Below are positions 1 through 8,919 of a DNA stretch of 64,000 nt, one piece after another (position 1 is the stretch's first letter; every line of letters begins with the position of its first letter). A program made the translations under genes and the position numbers. The DNA is from Platycnemis pennipes (Eukaryota > Arthropoda > Insecta > Odonata > Platycnemididae). Below the pieces are notes generated by a model, which did no database searches, was not told the origin of the DNA, and saw only the letters and a list, made by a program, of their open reading frames with translations. The stretch covers positions 78,735,672-78,799,671 of the forward strand of contig OW121857.1 in the NCBI GenBank assembly GCA_933228895.1, written 5' to 3'.

Positions 1-462
1 AGCGTTTCGCGATCAGAGTGCTGAGTATGATAACGTCATCCGTCCCATGTGAAAGACTTTTCTCTAAGGCCGGTAAATTGGAAAGGCACGCCCTACATCA
101 TCAAAAAAGCATCTTAATTAGTTGATCTTTCTTAAAAATTTCAGTGAAGCCGAATGGTTCCAAGCGGTGATCCACATTAAAGTAAATTGTAAATTTTTAC
201 GAATAATAATTCAAGAATGTTTTCTAAGTACATTTTTAGAGATTTTTTATATTATTCAAATATGTATTATGAGCGTTTTTCAAATGAATAATAAACATGT
301 TTTTGTACCAACTGCATTTTTTTCAAAAATGAACCGTAGATTTTTTCGATTAATTGATCTTTTGGTTCAAATTTAGATTTTTGCTGAAAAGTCGAGCTTT
401 TCATTTCGAATAAAAATCGATTGCTCGAAAAATCGATTTTGACCGACATTTTTCCATCACTA
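1..462 (+). mobile_element. 3' end of a hAT-superfamily DNA transposon, cut by the window edge
   Basis: The segment begins inside a transposase C-terminus (positions 3-125) and runs through AT-rich 3' sequence to a probable terminus whose outer end, read inward, is TAGTGATGGAAAAATGTCGG. TAGTGATGG-type ends are common in insect hAT elements. The following 8 bases (463-470, ATTAGAAC) would be one copy of the 8-bp target duplication that hAT transposons make, but its partner lies outside the window. The boundary is inferred from the end motif only. Confidence 0.6.
3..125 (+). pseudogene. hAT transposase C-terminal dimerisation tail (partial)
   Basis: An open frame enters from the left window edge and ends at the TGA at 123-125. 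It encodes the sequence SSVPCERLFSKAG (about positions 36-74), the hallmark of the hAT C-terminal dimerisation region; preceding residues RFAIRVLS fit the same family helix. In intact hAT proteins this block is normally followed by a longer basic and hydrophobic tail, so the stop here looks slightly early. Catalytic residues and the BED zinc finger would lie upstream, outside the window. Whether the full element is intact cannot be judged. The family assignment is strong from the motif alone. Confidence 0.75.
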
Positions 463-471
463 ATTAGAACC

Positions 472-2854
472 CATCTATTAACCATATGATCTTGTTTCCT
501 GAAAAGTAAACGACATATAGACGTCGACTTTGCGAGCCTTTCATCTACATATCACTGCTCTACTCTGCGAGCCGTATAGCAAGAGAGTGCTGCGCTGGGT
601 TGGTGCGTCATTGCAAAAACGGCAGAGGAGAGGAAGAGAGGAGAAGAGGCTTGGAAAGGCAGATGCACTTTGGTATGCCAGTGTTCCGGTCTGTTTGCCC
701 CGTGGTCGTGAGTGGTGCAGGAGAAGGCAAATGCTTCCACCTATCTGTTAAAGACTATACATTTCTCATTTTCTCACTTGCTTCCACCATCAAAAGGGAA
801 AAATCTATCCTACAACCGATCTTCACGATCTCATTAATTTTATTTCCCTTAATTCTGTTCTGCATTGCGCTAAAATTCCCATCTCTTTCCTGCCAACCTA
901 ATAATCTGCCTTCCATAACGCCATTAATAAAGCCATCACATTTTATACCTCTTTCAAGTACTTCTGTTTCCTCAATACCAGCTATGAGGATATAAGAAGT
1001 TTCTTCGGGTTACAAGGAGCAAAAAGGAAAAAAATAGGATTTTTCTTGTTATCTCCTTTGAGAAAGTCCAAGTGATAGACTGGCTTCTTGCGCATCCGGG
1101 ATTTTATACTTGCTAATAAATTAGGGCCTTTAATGCGGTAGTAAATTACCAAAGGTTTAAAAAAGGTTTAAAACAGTTTCCGGCGTAACTTTGTGGAATT
1201 TCATTATGCATAAATATTTATTCAAATAAATTTACTAAACGACCAGGTTTCGTCGAATAACCAGTCAACATTATCATCACCTGATTACAATTTTTTTCTC
1301 TTAATGTATGCCAAAGATTGTTTTGAGTTTATGATCCCCGTATTTCTGTCCCACTAGTTTTTATGAATAAAAGAACAGCATCGTTTGTATATGTATGCAG
1401 ACACGAGTTTTCCTATGCCCTTCCTTAAGAAATAAATACGTAAAGTCGAGAGCATTCATTCCTTCTTACTTCTTTCCGCGGGGATTAGCAATTTCTTATT
1501 GCCGCAAAAGAACGTATTCCGTCGTACCTTTATTCGTGAGTCTCGTCGTAAACTAGATTTCATACCGCTGTTCCACCAGGTAGAAAAAAGTCCGGGGCAA
1601 GAAGAAAAAAGTCAAGAGACACCTGTTCCCCACTGAATATCTGTTGCTGTTCTAGCCAGAGATCGCAATCCCGCTCAACATCTTTTAAAACTTTCAGATG
1701 CGGGAGCGAGGAGAGGTACAAAACATCCTCTCAAGACGCAGAAGAGAGCATTATTTCGGGACTCTTTCCAGTAATGGACGGTTTCGCTCTGTTCAGTGGC
1801 GGAAAGCGAGATTCAGTCGCAATGCAACTCTATTGAGATGGCAATGATGATAATGTGGGCATGAGGTAGGAAGCAGTAGAGGAATCCGGTCGTCTCTTTT
1901 AGTGCTGAGGAAAAAAACTTTTAAGTGTGAGAATGTTTTGGAAAACAGTCACGTGCTAGAGGAAAAGATAAATTACCTACAGTTACGTAAATTTTTAAAA
2001 TATAAAATACTATATTTATTAATTTATAGCATTTTAGGTCCATTCATGATAATCAAACCGTAACAATTTTCGAAAATTATTAAATATAAACATGAAACAT
2101 ATTGCGTATTTAACGACAATTCTATATGAAAGTTATATGCAATTACATACAACAAACGATTTTACGAAACTGTTGTGTTTTAAGTTAACAATGAAGTAAA
2201 AGGTAATAGCGTTATCCATATATGAGGGGGTTCGCCCATCTCAAATTAAACTCAATGTGATGCTCTACCTAAAGATATAAGCCATCTAGTTATAGAACCA
2301 CTAGCCGTTGGTGGGAGTGCATATTTAAATAGAGTGTACGAGACTGTTTGATTGCTTTTGCGCGTTGAGTCCAGGGTTGTTTTTAACCCCCGTGTATCGA
2401 TAAACACTATATCGCTGAACCTCCTTTTTTTACGAAAGATACTATAGCTAGTGCCTTTTAAAGATTTTCAGTCTTAGTTCTAAACTCCCAACCGGTTGGC
2501 TCCGTCCTCAGGTTCATCGAAAAGAAAATATTGTGTTCGAGGAAGTCCTTGAAATTTGGACTAATGAATGCTGATTTGATAAAGTTAACTTCATTAATCC
2601 AATTAGGATGAAATTTATTTTCCTAAAAACTAAGATAACCACTGAAATTATTCTAGCACAAGTATTGCCTAAAAAGTATTTTAACGCTTGTAATTATGGT
2701 TCGAAAGACCGATCGTTGGGTGCAAATATGACTTGACATTTTGTATATTCAGTCAATGAAGTGAATCAATGCACGTTAAAAAATAGCAAGGTAGATACTG
2801 CTAGCAATGTGTTAAAAATATTTTGATTATTGTTTTTGCATTGAACAATACATA
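472..2854. other. Unassigned AT-rich sequence
   Basis: No coding motif, RNA gene or recognisable repeat was found. A purine-rich patch lies near 615-660. Open frames here are short, overlap on both strands and lack family motifs, so they are not called as genes. Confidence 0.5.
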
Positions 2855-3180
2855 CTATCATCATCATCATTGTTCATCAATCCTCTGATTGGTTTGACGC
2901 TGCTCTCCACTGAGTCCTTCTATCGGCTCTCTTCATGTTTACGTATTTCTTCTCCTTCACATCCTTCATCGCTTGTTCCATATATCTCGCACGAGGCCTT
3001 CCTTTGCCATTCTTCCCTTCCACTTGTCCCTCGACGATTGTCTTCATCAGGCCATCATGTCTCATGATGTGGCCGATTAAGTTGTTCCGTCTTCTTCTCA
3101 GGGTATTCAGAAGACTTATCTTTTCTCCCACTCTTCTTAGAACTTCCTCGTTTCCGAGCTACTTCATCATTCTAATACCT
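2855..3180 (-). mobile_element. RTE-like LINE 3' end, 5'-truncated
   Basis: Read on the minus strand, this encodes the C-terminal tail of a non-LTR retrotransposon polyprotein, with the blocks NLIGHIMRHDGLMKTIVEG, GKGRPRARYMEQ and WRAASNQS (2877-3131). The 3' end has short CATCATCATCAT (TGATGA-type) repeats at 2859-2870 instead of a poly-A tail, which is typical of RTE-clade elements. A one-residue deletion (MKRADRR instead of MKRLADRR) is present. Reverse transcriptase and endonuclease are missing, as expected for 5' truncation during insertion. Confidence 0.8.
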
Positions 3181-3263
3181 ACTATATTTAACAATATATC
3201 AATTACCAAAACAGGCGGCGATAGTCGGTAACGCGCCAGCCTGACAGACCGGAAGTCAAGGTG

Positions 3264-3396
3264 GTGAGTGAAAATGTCCGAAGACCAGAATATACATCCA
3301 GATGAAGTAAGGCAAAACAATAGCTCTGTGAGATATTGTTTTTCCTTACTTTAATTTGGTATTTGGATGTTCCAGTCTTTGGATATTTTCACTTAA
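3264..3396. repeat. Imperfect palindrome, MITE-like
   Basis: The left arm starting GTGAAAATGTCCGAAGAC and the right arm, complementary to GTGAAAATATCCAAAGAC, form a hairpin of about 55-60 bp per arm around a short centre near 3323-3335 (GCTCTGTGAGA). Arms differ by several substitutions and small indels. No transposase is encoded; a non-autonomous fold-back element is the simplest reading. Confidence 0.6.
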
Positions 3397-3427
3397 GCCA
3401 AATTAGAAGCTCACCTTCATTCATTTG

Positions 3428-3765
3428 AAGTGGTGAGTGCACCCGACCCCATCGGATTGGTATATTAACATGATTATTGACCTCCCACTCCAAGAACCCG
3501 GGTTTGAATCCCACCGATGAATTAATTTTTCATTGGCAAACCAGCCTCCACTTGAATGCTTTGTGGAGAGCATTCGAGTTCTGTACTCCTTCCGTCGGAT
3601 ATTCGAAGTTCCATCGAACTTTGAGCCGTTGTCCCCTTGGCGCCCTTCCTTAAGTCCAGGCCGATACTTACGCCGGGTTTCTCTCCACCCATCCTCCTTA
3701 CCCTTCCATTCCCAGCCATGTATGTGTACCTTTCCTCCAGGTCCGAAACACCGTTAAGTGAGAGG
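3428..3765 (+). mobile_element. tRNA-derived SINE, family S1
   Basis: The head carries a tRNA-like pol III B-box (GGGTTTGAATCCCACC near 3500-3515) behind a degenerate A-box region. The body has the family landmarks in order: TTTTCATTGGCAAACC, TGTGGAGAGCATTCGAGTTC, TACTCCTTCCGTCGGAT, CCCCTTGGCGCC and CGGGTTTCTCTCCACCC. At least nine other copies occur in this window on both strands. It encodes no protein and would rely on LINE machinery for movement. Confidence 0.75.
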
Positions 3766-3779
3766 CAAACTTGAAACCA

Positions 3780-4389
3780 CAGGTGAGCCAGAGGTCGTGG
3801 GTGCGAACCCTGATCCTTATATTTTCGAGAGTATTCCGGAATCGAATATTTAGGAAATTTTTATTCAAGTTTCCAGCAATGATATTCCAGTTTTTCCAGT
3901 GGTTCATCGAGGAAGTGGCACCGACTGGCGGCCGGACGGGACGAAGAACAGCACGAGACTGACCTTGCGGGGCAATAGAGCGCGAAGGGAACTAGCTAAC
4001 TCTTTTCCCCTCGCTCAAAGAGGTTCGCATGCATTAAAAAGGGAAAGAGTCGGCGAGCATTCCAGTCATGCCTCGGGAATATAAACCATTGTCTTCTTAC
4101 GGCCATGCTCCCGCTCTCCCTCACTTCACACTCCGTGCCATCCGCTGCAATTCGGGAAACAGATCTTCCACGCGAGAGTTCCGGTGAGAGTTCTTTTTTT
4201 CTCTCCATGAACCTTTCCTCTTCCTTTTTTTGTTCATTTATCTCTCGAATCGAGCGATTTTCTCGCGCGGAAGGGAAAGAAGACGTGTCTGATCACCTAC
4301 GCCCATTCGTGACCGATTATAGGGGGGATTTTCTTGGGGAGAAAGTTTTCTTTTATGGGGATCAGGTTGATTTCGTGCCTTTTCGTACT
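3780..4389. other. CpG-rich unassigned segment
   Basis: A tRNA-like B-box (GTGGGTGCGAACCCTGA) lies near 3798-3815 and may be a second SINE head. From about 3915 to 4320 the sequence is richer in CpG than its surroundings, with a short TTTTTTTCTCTCC run near 4193. No exon, promoter core or protein family is recognisable. It could be a regulatory patch, but nothing proves this. Confidence 0.35.
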
Positions 4390-4610
4390 TTTTGATTTCC
4401 ATTCCGAGGGTCCCGATTCGAATACCAGCTGTTGGATATTTTTCATTGATATACTTGTCCATAATAAAGTGCTGACTTAAGGTTCAGTGCTCCGTCCGTT
4501 GGATAGGACGTTAGGCCGCGTTAACCATAAAGCCTTTCGTTAAGAGTACGTTAATGCCAATGCTGGTTTTTTTCTCCACCCTCCCTTCGTTTTATTTACA
4601 GGAAATCGGC
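4390..4610 (+). mobile_element. S1 SINE, diverged copy
   Basis: It contains the tRNA-like head end (CCCGATTCGAATACCAGC), TTTTTCATTGATATACTTGTCC, TCAGTGCTCCGTCCGTTGGAT and TCTCCACCCTCCCTTCG in the order seen in other S1 copies. The part after GGACGTTAGGCCGCGTTAACC is altered, so the copy is old. Confidence 0.65.
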
Positions 4611-4626
4611 AGAATTTAGGCTTTTA

Positions 4627-4800
4627 AAGGGATCGGGTGGTGTGGTGGCTCCAGTACTGTCTTCCCATCCGGGGGACCCTGTAGCAAGTGGGACCCACGA
4701 CGCAGAAGGCTGGGATCCACTGCTTTACTCAAGTAAAACTTCTGCAACAGCCTAGATTAAACAGTGAAGTCAAGACGTTAGCCACCTCATGGATCCTATT
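4627..4800 (+). repeat. Second tRNA-like SINE head
   Basis: The sequence GATCGGGTGGTGTGGTGGCT matches the S1 head (compare GATTGGTGTGGTGGC at 48.6 kb). It is followed by CAGTACTGTCTTCCCATCCG, but then by sequence not shared with the S1 body. Probably a head fragment or a related SINE with a different body. Confidence 0.4.
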
Positions 4801-4833
4801 CCCATATAAGGTATACATAGTAGCATATAGAAG

Positions 4834-5362
4834 TATAATATAGAGGGCTCACAGCATAGTGAAAAACTGTTATGCGTTTTGGACGTAGTACTGGATGGTT
4901 TCCATAGATAGCGAGGGAATAATTTTTCGCGCTACGTCACAAACGATATATAACACTTCGATTGCCTTCGTTTTACTTATCGACTAAAGTGGCACATAAC
5001 ATATGCTATTCTTGTAGTTTTGTTATTTTATTATGATGGTTCAATACGCCATTAGCTAACGTCAACAGTCACATGGATAAGTCAACATTTCTCTCACTAT
5101 TAAAGCAAATATATCTTGTCACAGGGGAGGCTCCTTGTTGTTATATTAAAAACACAATATCCACCGCTGCAAGGAGCAGACTACAAGACGTTTCTCGACT
5201 GCACCGCCCAAGTCGATCAGAAAAACGAAAGCGATGGAAGCGATATATATCATTTGTGACGAAACACGAAAAATTCTTCCCTCGCCATCTATGGAAACCT
5301 TCCAGTACTACATCCAAAACGTATAACAGTTTTGCCCTACGCGGTGAGCCCTCTATATTATA
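4834..5362. mobile_element. Fold-back element with long inverted arms
   Basis: The outer ends are perfect 19-bp inverted repeats TATAATATAGAGGGCTCAC (4834-4852 and complement 5344-5362). Complementarity continues inward for about 150 bp per arm (to about 4987 on the left and from about 5209 on the right) with roughly 10-15 percent differences. The 220-bp loop plus right arm holds a 96-codon open frame (5073-5363) without a recognisable family. No flanking target duplication is obvious. A MITE or internally deleted DNA transposon is likely. Confidence 0.7.
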
Positions 5363-5450
5363 ATTGCTCTATTATAGTAGTGAAGTAAAACATTGATGTA
5401 TTCTGCACGATTAATATTACAGAACGTTCGACTGGTTTCAACCTGTTTAG

Positions 5451-5573
5451 GTCATTTACGAGAGCACAATAAAATGGAGTACAAAATTGAGGGTAAATAT
5501 ACGTTATATATACGAGAATATACGCATATGTACCCTCAAGTTTGTATTCTATTATTCTGCTCTCGTAAATGAC
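5451..5573. repeat. Hairpin with GAAA-box flanks, possibly Penelope-derived
   Basis: Arms beginning GTCATTTACGAGAGCA (left) and its near-complement (right) pair over about 50 bp around 5500-5525. Outside the arms are TTTCAACCTGTTTAGGTC on the left and its counterpart GACGTGAAGAGGTCGAAAA on the right. Read outward these resemble the stem-GAAA half of the hammerhead-like motifs at 8.8 and 38 kb, but the CUGANGA half has been replaced by CUCGUAAA in both arms. Confidence 0.5.
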
Positions 5574-5704
5574 GTGAAGAGGTCGAAAATGAAGTTTTAT
5601 TTTATTTTATAAAATCACTGTATCCCGCACAGTGAACTTGCCTGCTTTTGCTTTGACAAAGTATTAAATTCGGAAGAGACAACCTACAGCTAGGGTATTT
5701 TGCG

Positions 5705-5925
5705 CCATTTAGGATTGGGGCGTGATTGGGTGGAGGTGGGAATGCTTTTCAGGAAATTAAGGAAGGGTAGAGAGAAACCTGGCGTCGGCATTAGAAGGTC
5801 TCTCCACACAGCACTCTAAAGGAGGCCGGTATACAAATGAAAAATCTGCCACAGCCGGGATATAACCCTGGGCTCTCGATGGAGGTCAGTGCTGTAACCA
5901 CTACACTAATCCGATCCCCCATTCT
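5705..5925 (-). mobile_element. S1 SINE, minus strand, internally deleted
   Basis: Reading the minus strand from 5925, the head has an altered B-box (GGGTTATATCCCGGC) and the body ends with CCTTCTAATGCCGACGCCAG and TTCTCTCTACCCTTCC. The central CCGTCCGTCGGAT to CCTTGGCGCC block is missing, so the copy carries an internal deletion of roughly 60-80 bp relative to other copies. Confidence 0.65.
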
Positions 5926-6424
5926 ACCTCTTTTAATCTTATCCTAAACGGCTTTTCTTTTTTCCTAGCTCTCCTCTTCAGTTACTCAGCGTTCTATCTC
6001 CAAAAACAACCTTCACGACACAATTTTCCCTGATTACTTGCTTTACCCATCTTATCCGTCTCCAACTTCCGCAAAGAGCTTTCTTCCCTCTCTTACCGAG
6101 CGCGACACCTCACTATTCCTCCTCTACTGTCCGTCGTACCGTTCACATCCTCTACACCCTCATCTTTGCACCTTCCAATTCATTCTCCTCTTCTCTCCCC
6201 AGAGTCCAATTCTGCGATCCACGTACTGCCATTCTCCACGTCAAACTCTTCACTAACCCATTCATTACATCTTCGCTCAAGGCTCTATTCAGAACTTCCC
6301 TCCAGTCGGTAAATGTCAGCTAAGCAGAAGCAATCATTTTCCTAATTTCATCATTACCCCGCCTGTCTTCTCCAAAGTGCTATCTAAGTAACTAAGCTGT
6401 TCAACCTGATCTATCCTACAAACA
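5926..6424. other. Pyrimidine-rich unassigned segment
   Basis: The plus strand is strongly C and T rich (for example TTCATTCTCCTCTTCTCTCC near 6178). No gene or repeat family is recognised. Confidence 0.4.
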
Positions 6425-7140
6425 TCATCATCATCAGTTATTAATCCCTAGATTGGTTAACGCATATCTACTCTCGATTCTCCTATCAGCGAACTCTTCA
6501 TGTTTACGTAATTATTCTATTTCACATGTTTCGTTACTTGTTCTATGCGTCTCATACGAGACCTAGCTTTGCCATTCTTCCTGTTCACTTGCCCTTCGAC
6601 AATCGTCTTCATCATGTCTCATTATATTGTTAAAAAAGTTATCCCGTCTTGTTCTTAAGATTTCAGAAGGCTTCTATTTCCTCCAACCATTCTTAAGACT
6701 TCTTAGTTTGTCCCTCGGTCGATCCATTTCATTATCCTCATTCTTCTGTAGAACCACATTTAGAATGCCTCCAGGCTTGAATTCTCTGCTGTTGTAATCG
6801 TACATGCTTCACTTCCATAAACCAGAGTGCTCCAGATGCATGTTGCGATTAATTAATTCTTTACGTTTCCAGCCGTAAGTAAATTCTTCTTTTAATAGAA
6901 CGCCCTCTTCGCTTGGGCTGTAGTGCTGACTATTTCTTTTTTGCTTCCTTTGTCCATCGCTGGTTACTTAACTTCCTAGGTAACAATATTCTTTCACCTC
7001 CACAAGTTGTTGTTTTCCTAGATTAAAATTGGCATTGGCCTCTTCTCTTTTGCTGCACACCAATATATTATTAGTTTTCTTTTCCCTGATCTCCAGGTGA
7101 TATTGGTACATTGTCCAGACCATGGTTACTACAGTCACAT
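6425..7140 (-). mobile_element. RTE-like LINE fragment, decayed
   Basis: The minus strand carries the TGATGATGATG 3' end (6427-6437), the tail landmarks (complement of GATTGGTTAACGC, TGCCATTCTTCC and TCGACAATCGTCTTCATCAT) and then decayed coding sequence toward 7140. The upstream part corresponds to the CYLGS and RT-proximal region of the 18 kb copy. Many stops and indels are present, so it is an old, non-coding copy. Confidence 0.7.
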
Positions 7141-7144
7141 ACTC

Positions 7145-7760
7145 CTTTTATGTTCAGCTTTCCCTCCTTTTCCAGAACTTTTCACCTACGTAAATGTTCA
7201 GTCTCGAGAATGGGATGATTTTAACTTTCTGGTGATTTATCTTCATCCCAAATATTTTGCAAGGGGTTTCTAACAGCCACAACAGCCACCAGAGTGAAAA
7301 TGTTTGCGACAACGAGCGCTACTCTGGAAAATTCGAGAGTTGCGGTTTTAATACTCCATTTCTCTCCTCCTTCGGAACATCCTCCTTCGCGTAGAACACG
7401 ATCCTTGAATGCTTTAAGGTTTCCGGAGCGAAACTTCAAAGAGATCTCGCTTGCTCACGGGAGAGAGCGCATGTTAAATGTATGAGGCGGTCGAGCGCAG
7501 ATGTAGGAAACGAGATAGAAGATGGGATGCATACTTATCTCGAGGAATGGAGCCAGTCGAGAAAGTCTAGAATCTAATGGAGGAATCAAGATACAAACGA
7601 AAGGGATATCGAATGAAAGGATATTCGAAACCATGATGCGTGAGATTTTCCATCCAAACTCAAATTATTATGCATGATTTAAATATGTACCACAATAAGA
7701 CTTTTCTTTGCCGCTATGCGCGGCCGTTAAACATGTGCAATGAAAATTGCCTGAGGGAAA
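7145..7760. other. Unassigned sequence
   Basis: No recognisable element. Two overlapping short open frames on opposite strands (7221-7485) have no family motif and are not called. Confidence 0.4.
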
Positions 7761-7766
7761 AATTTT

Positions 7767-7828
7767 CTGGACCGGTAGTCGAACCATCGACGGCAAACTA
7801 ATGGGCCGTGGTTCGTTTACCGGTCCAG
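7767..7828. repeat. Short inverted repeat CTGGACCGGTA
   Basis: Perfect 11-bp arms at 7767-7777 and 7818-7828 with further partial pairing (GTCGAACCA against the complement of TGGTTCG inside the loop). It may be a decayed tRNA-like SINE head or a small fold-back element. Confidence 0.45.
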
Positions 7829-7929
7829 GAAACCTTTTTCTTTGGAAATTTTCATCTTAAATACCACAAGATGACCAGATGCCGTACAGTTGAATAGTTA
7901 TAATGGAGTTGTTTATTACATTTTTTAAA

Positions 7930-8592
7930 TTGCTGAATCTGATAAGAGTTTGTAAAATAAAAAGACTCGTGTTTTTCCATTCTTCGATCCGTCACATACT
8001 TCTCGAGTTAAAAGAGGCAAAAAACTGATGTTTTTCACCCTTTCGGTTGAGTGGGCACGCGAAAGTCTTGTGCGTCATTCCCTCGTCAAATCGCAACAAA
8101 GACTACGCAGCTCCTTCGCTAAATCACAATAGGGGACACAGCTGATTCTACCAATGGAAGTGGTTGTTATACCCCATGCGGGGTATTTCGAAATGCTTTG
8201 CATATTTGACTGCATCGTAATTTGTGGAAAAGCAACTTCTGCATACATTTGTTCACACAATAATGCATATAAAATGTACCTAGTGAATTTCGTTGCTCAG
8301 TTATTTTCGGCTATTTACAGGATGCGCCAGGAGCTGCATAGGCATATCTACATTCCCACCTTTACTTCCCCTCCAGTTTTCCCGCCAAAACAGTCACGGG
8401 GAGGTGGATGAAGTAGAAGTCTTTAGTGAAGCTTATTCGGTGGGCGTCACCTTTTGCGTATTTTAGTTTTTATTTTATGTGTGAATAGCTCTGGTTAGAG
8501 GATTAATTTTTTTCGCTAAAGTTGATTTTTCTTTACCATCTAAATAATTTGTGCGCAAAATAGTGATTTTGGTTCCGAGTCAACGCCCCCAA
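7930..8592 (+). repeat. R520 interspersed repeat, copy A with an insertion
   Basis: Shares with the copies at 43.3-43.9 kb and 57.9-58.4 kb the landmarks GTTTGTAAAATAAAAAGAC, CTGATGTTTTT, GGGGACACAGCTGA, TCGGTGGGCGTCACCTTTTG and a CAACGCCCCC end. About 170 bp of unrelated sequence follow the block ending near 8158, compared with copy C. The promoter-like TGACGTCA sites present in other copies are lost here. Confidence 0.75.
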
Positions 8593-8756
8593 ACTAGATC
8601 GGAAAGGATTTGAGGAATGGTATTACACAGGTGAGGGAACTACAACTCCGGAAAACTCGAATTAACCCCGCAAGATTTTTCAAGCATTATCTTTGGAAAA
8701 ATATAATCTCTGGCTAAAAAGAGACGTTTCAGGCGTTATATGGTGGAATAACATAA

Positions 8757-8905
8757 TTAAATAAGTTTGGCAATTTTCCACAAAAAAATCTTTACTTCGA
8801 CCGGTTTCGATGTGATACATCATCATAACCACCTGATGATGATGTATCACATCGAAACCGGTCGAAGTAAAGATTTCTTTGTGGAAAATTGCCAAACTTA
8901 TTTAA
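8757..8905. repeat. Near-perfect 70-bp-arm palindrome with hammerhead-like motif
   Basis: Arms at 8757-8826 and 8836-8905 are complementary except for one position, around a 9-nt centre (AACCACCTG). The plus strand reads CTGATGA (8833-8839), T, then a GATGT/ACATC stem (8841-8853), GAAA (8854-8857) and CCGGTCGAAG. That resembles the C3-A9, stem II, G12-A15 and stem III parts of a hammerhead ribozyme, with one extra U before stem II. A 13-bp repeat ATAATCTCTGGCT (8703-8715 and 8905-8917) flanks the region. Hammerhead motifs are known in Penelope-like elements; the link here is inferred. Confidence 0.8.
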
Positions 8906-8919
8906 TAATCTCTGGCTTC

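Noticed and set aside
8833..8867. Confirmed hammerhead ribozyme
   Set aside because: An extra U between CUGAUGA and stem II and uncertain stem I pairing mean activity cannot be claimed from sequence; kept only as a hammerhead-like candidate.
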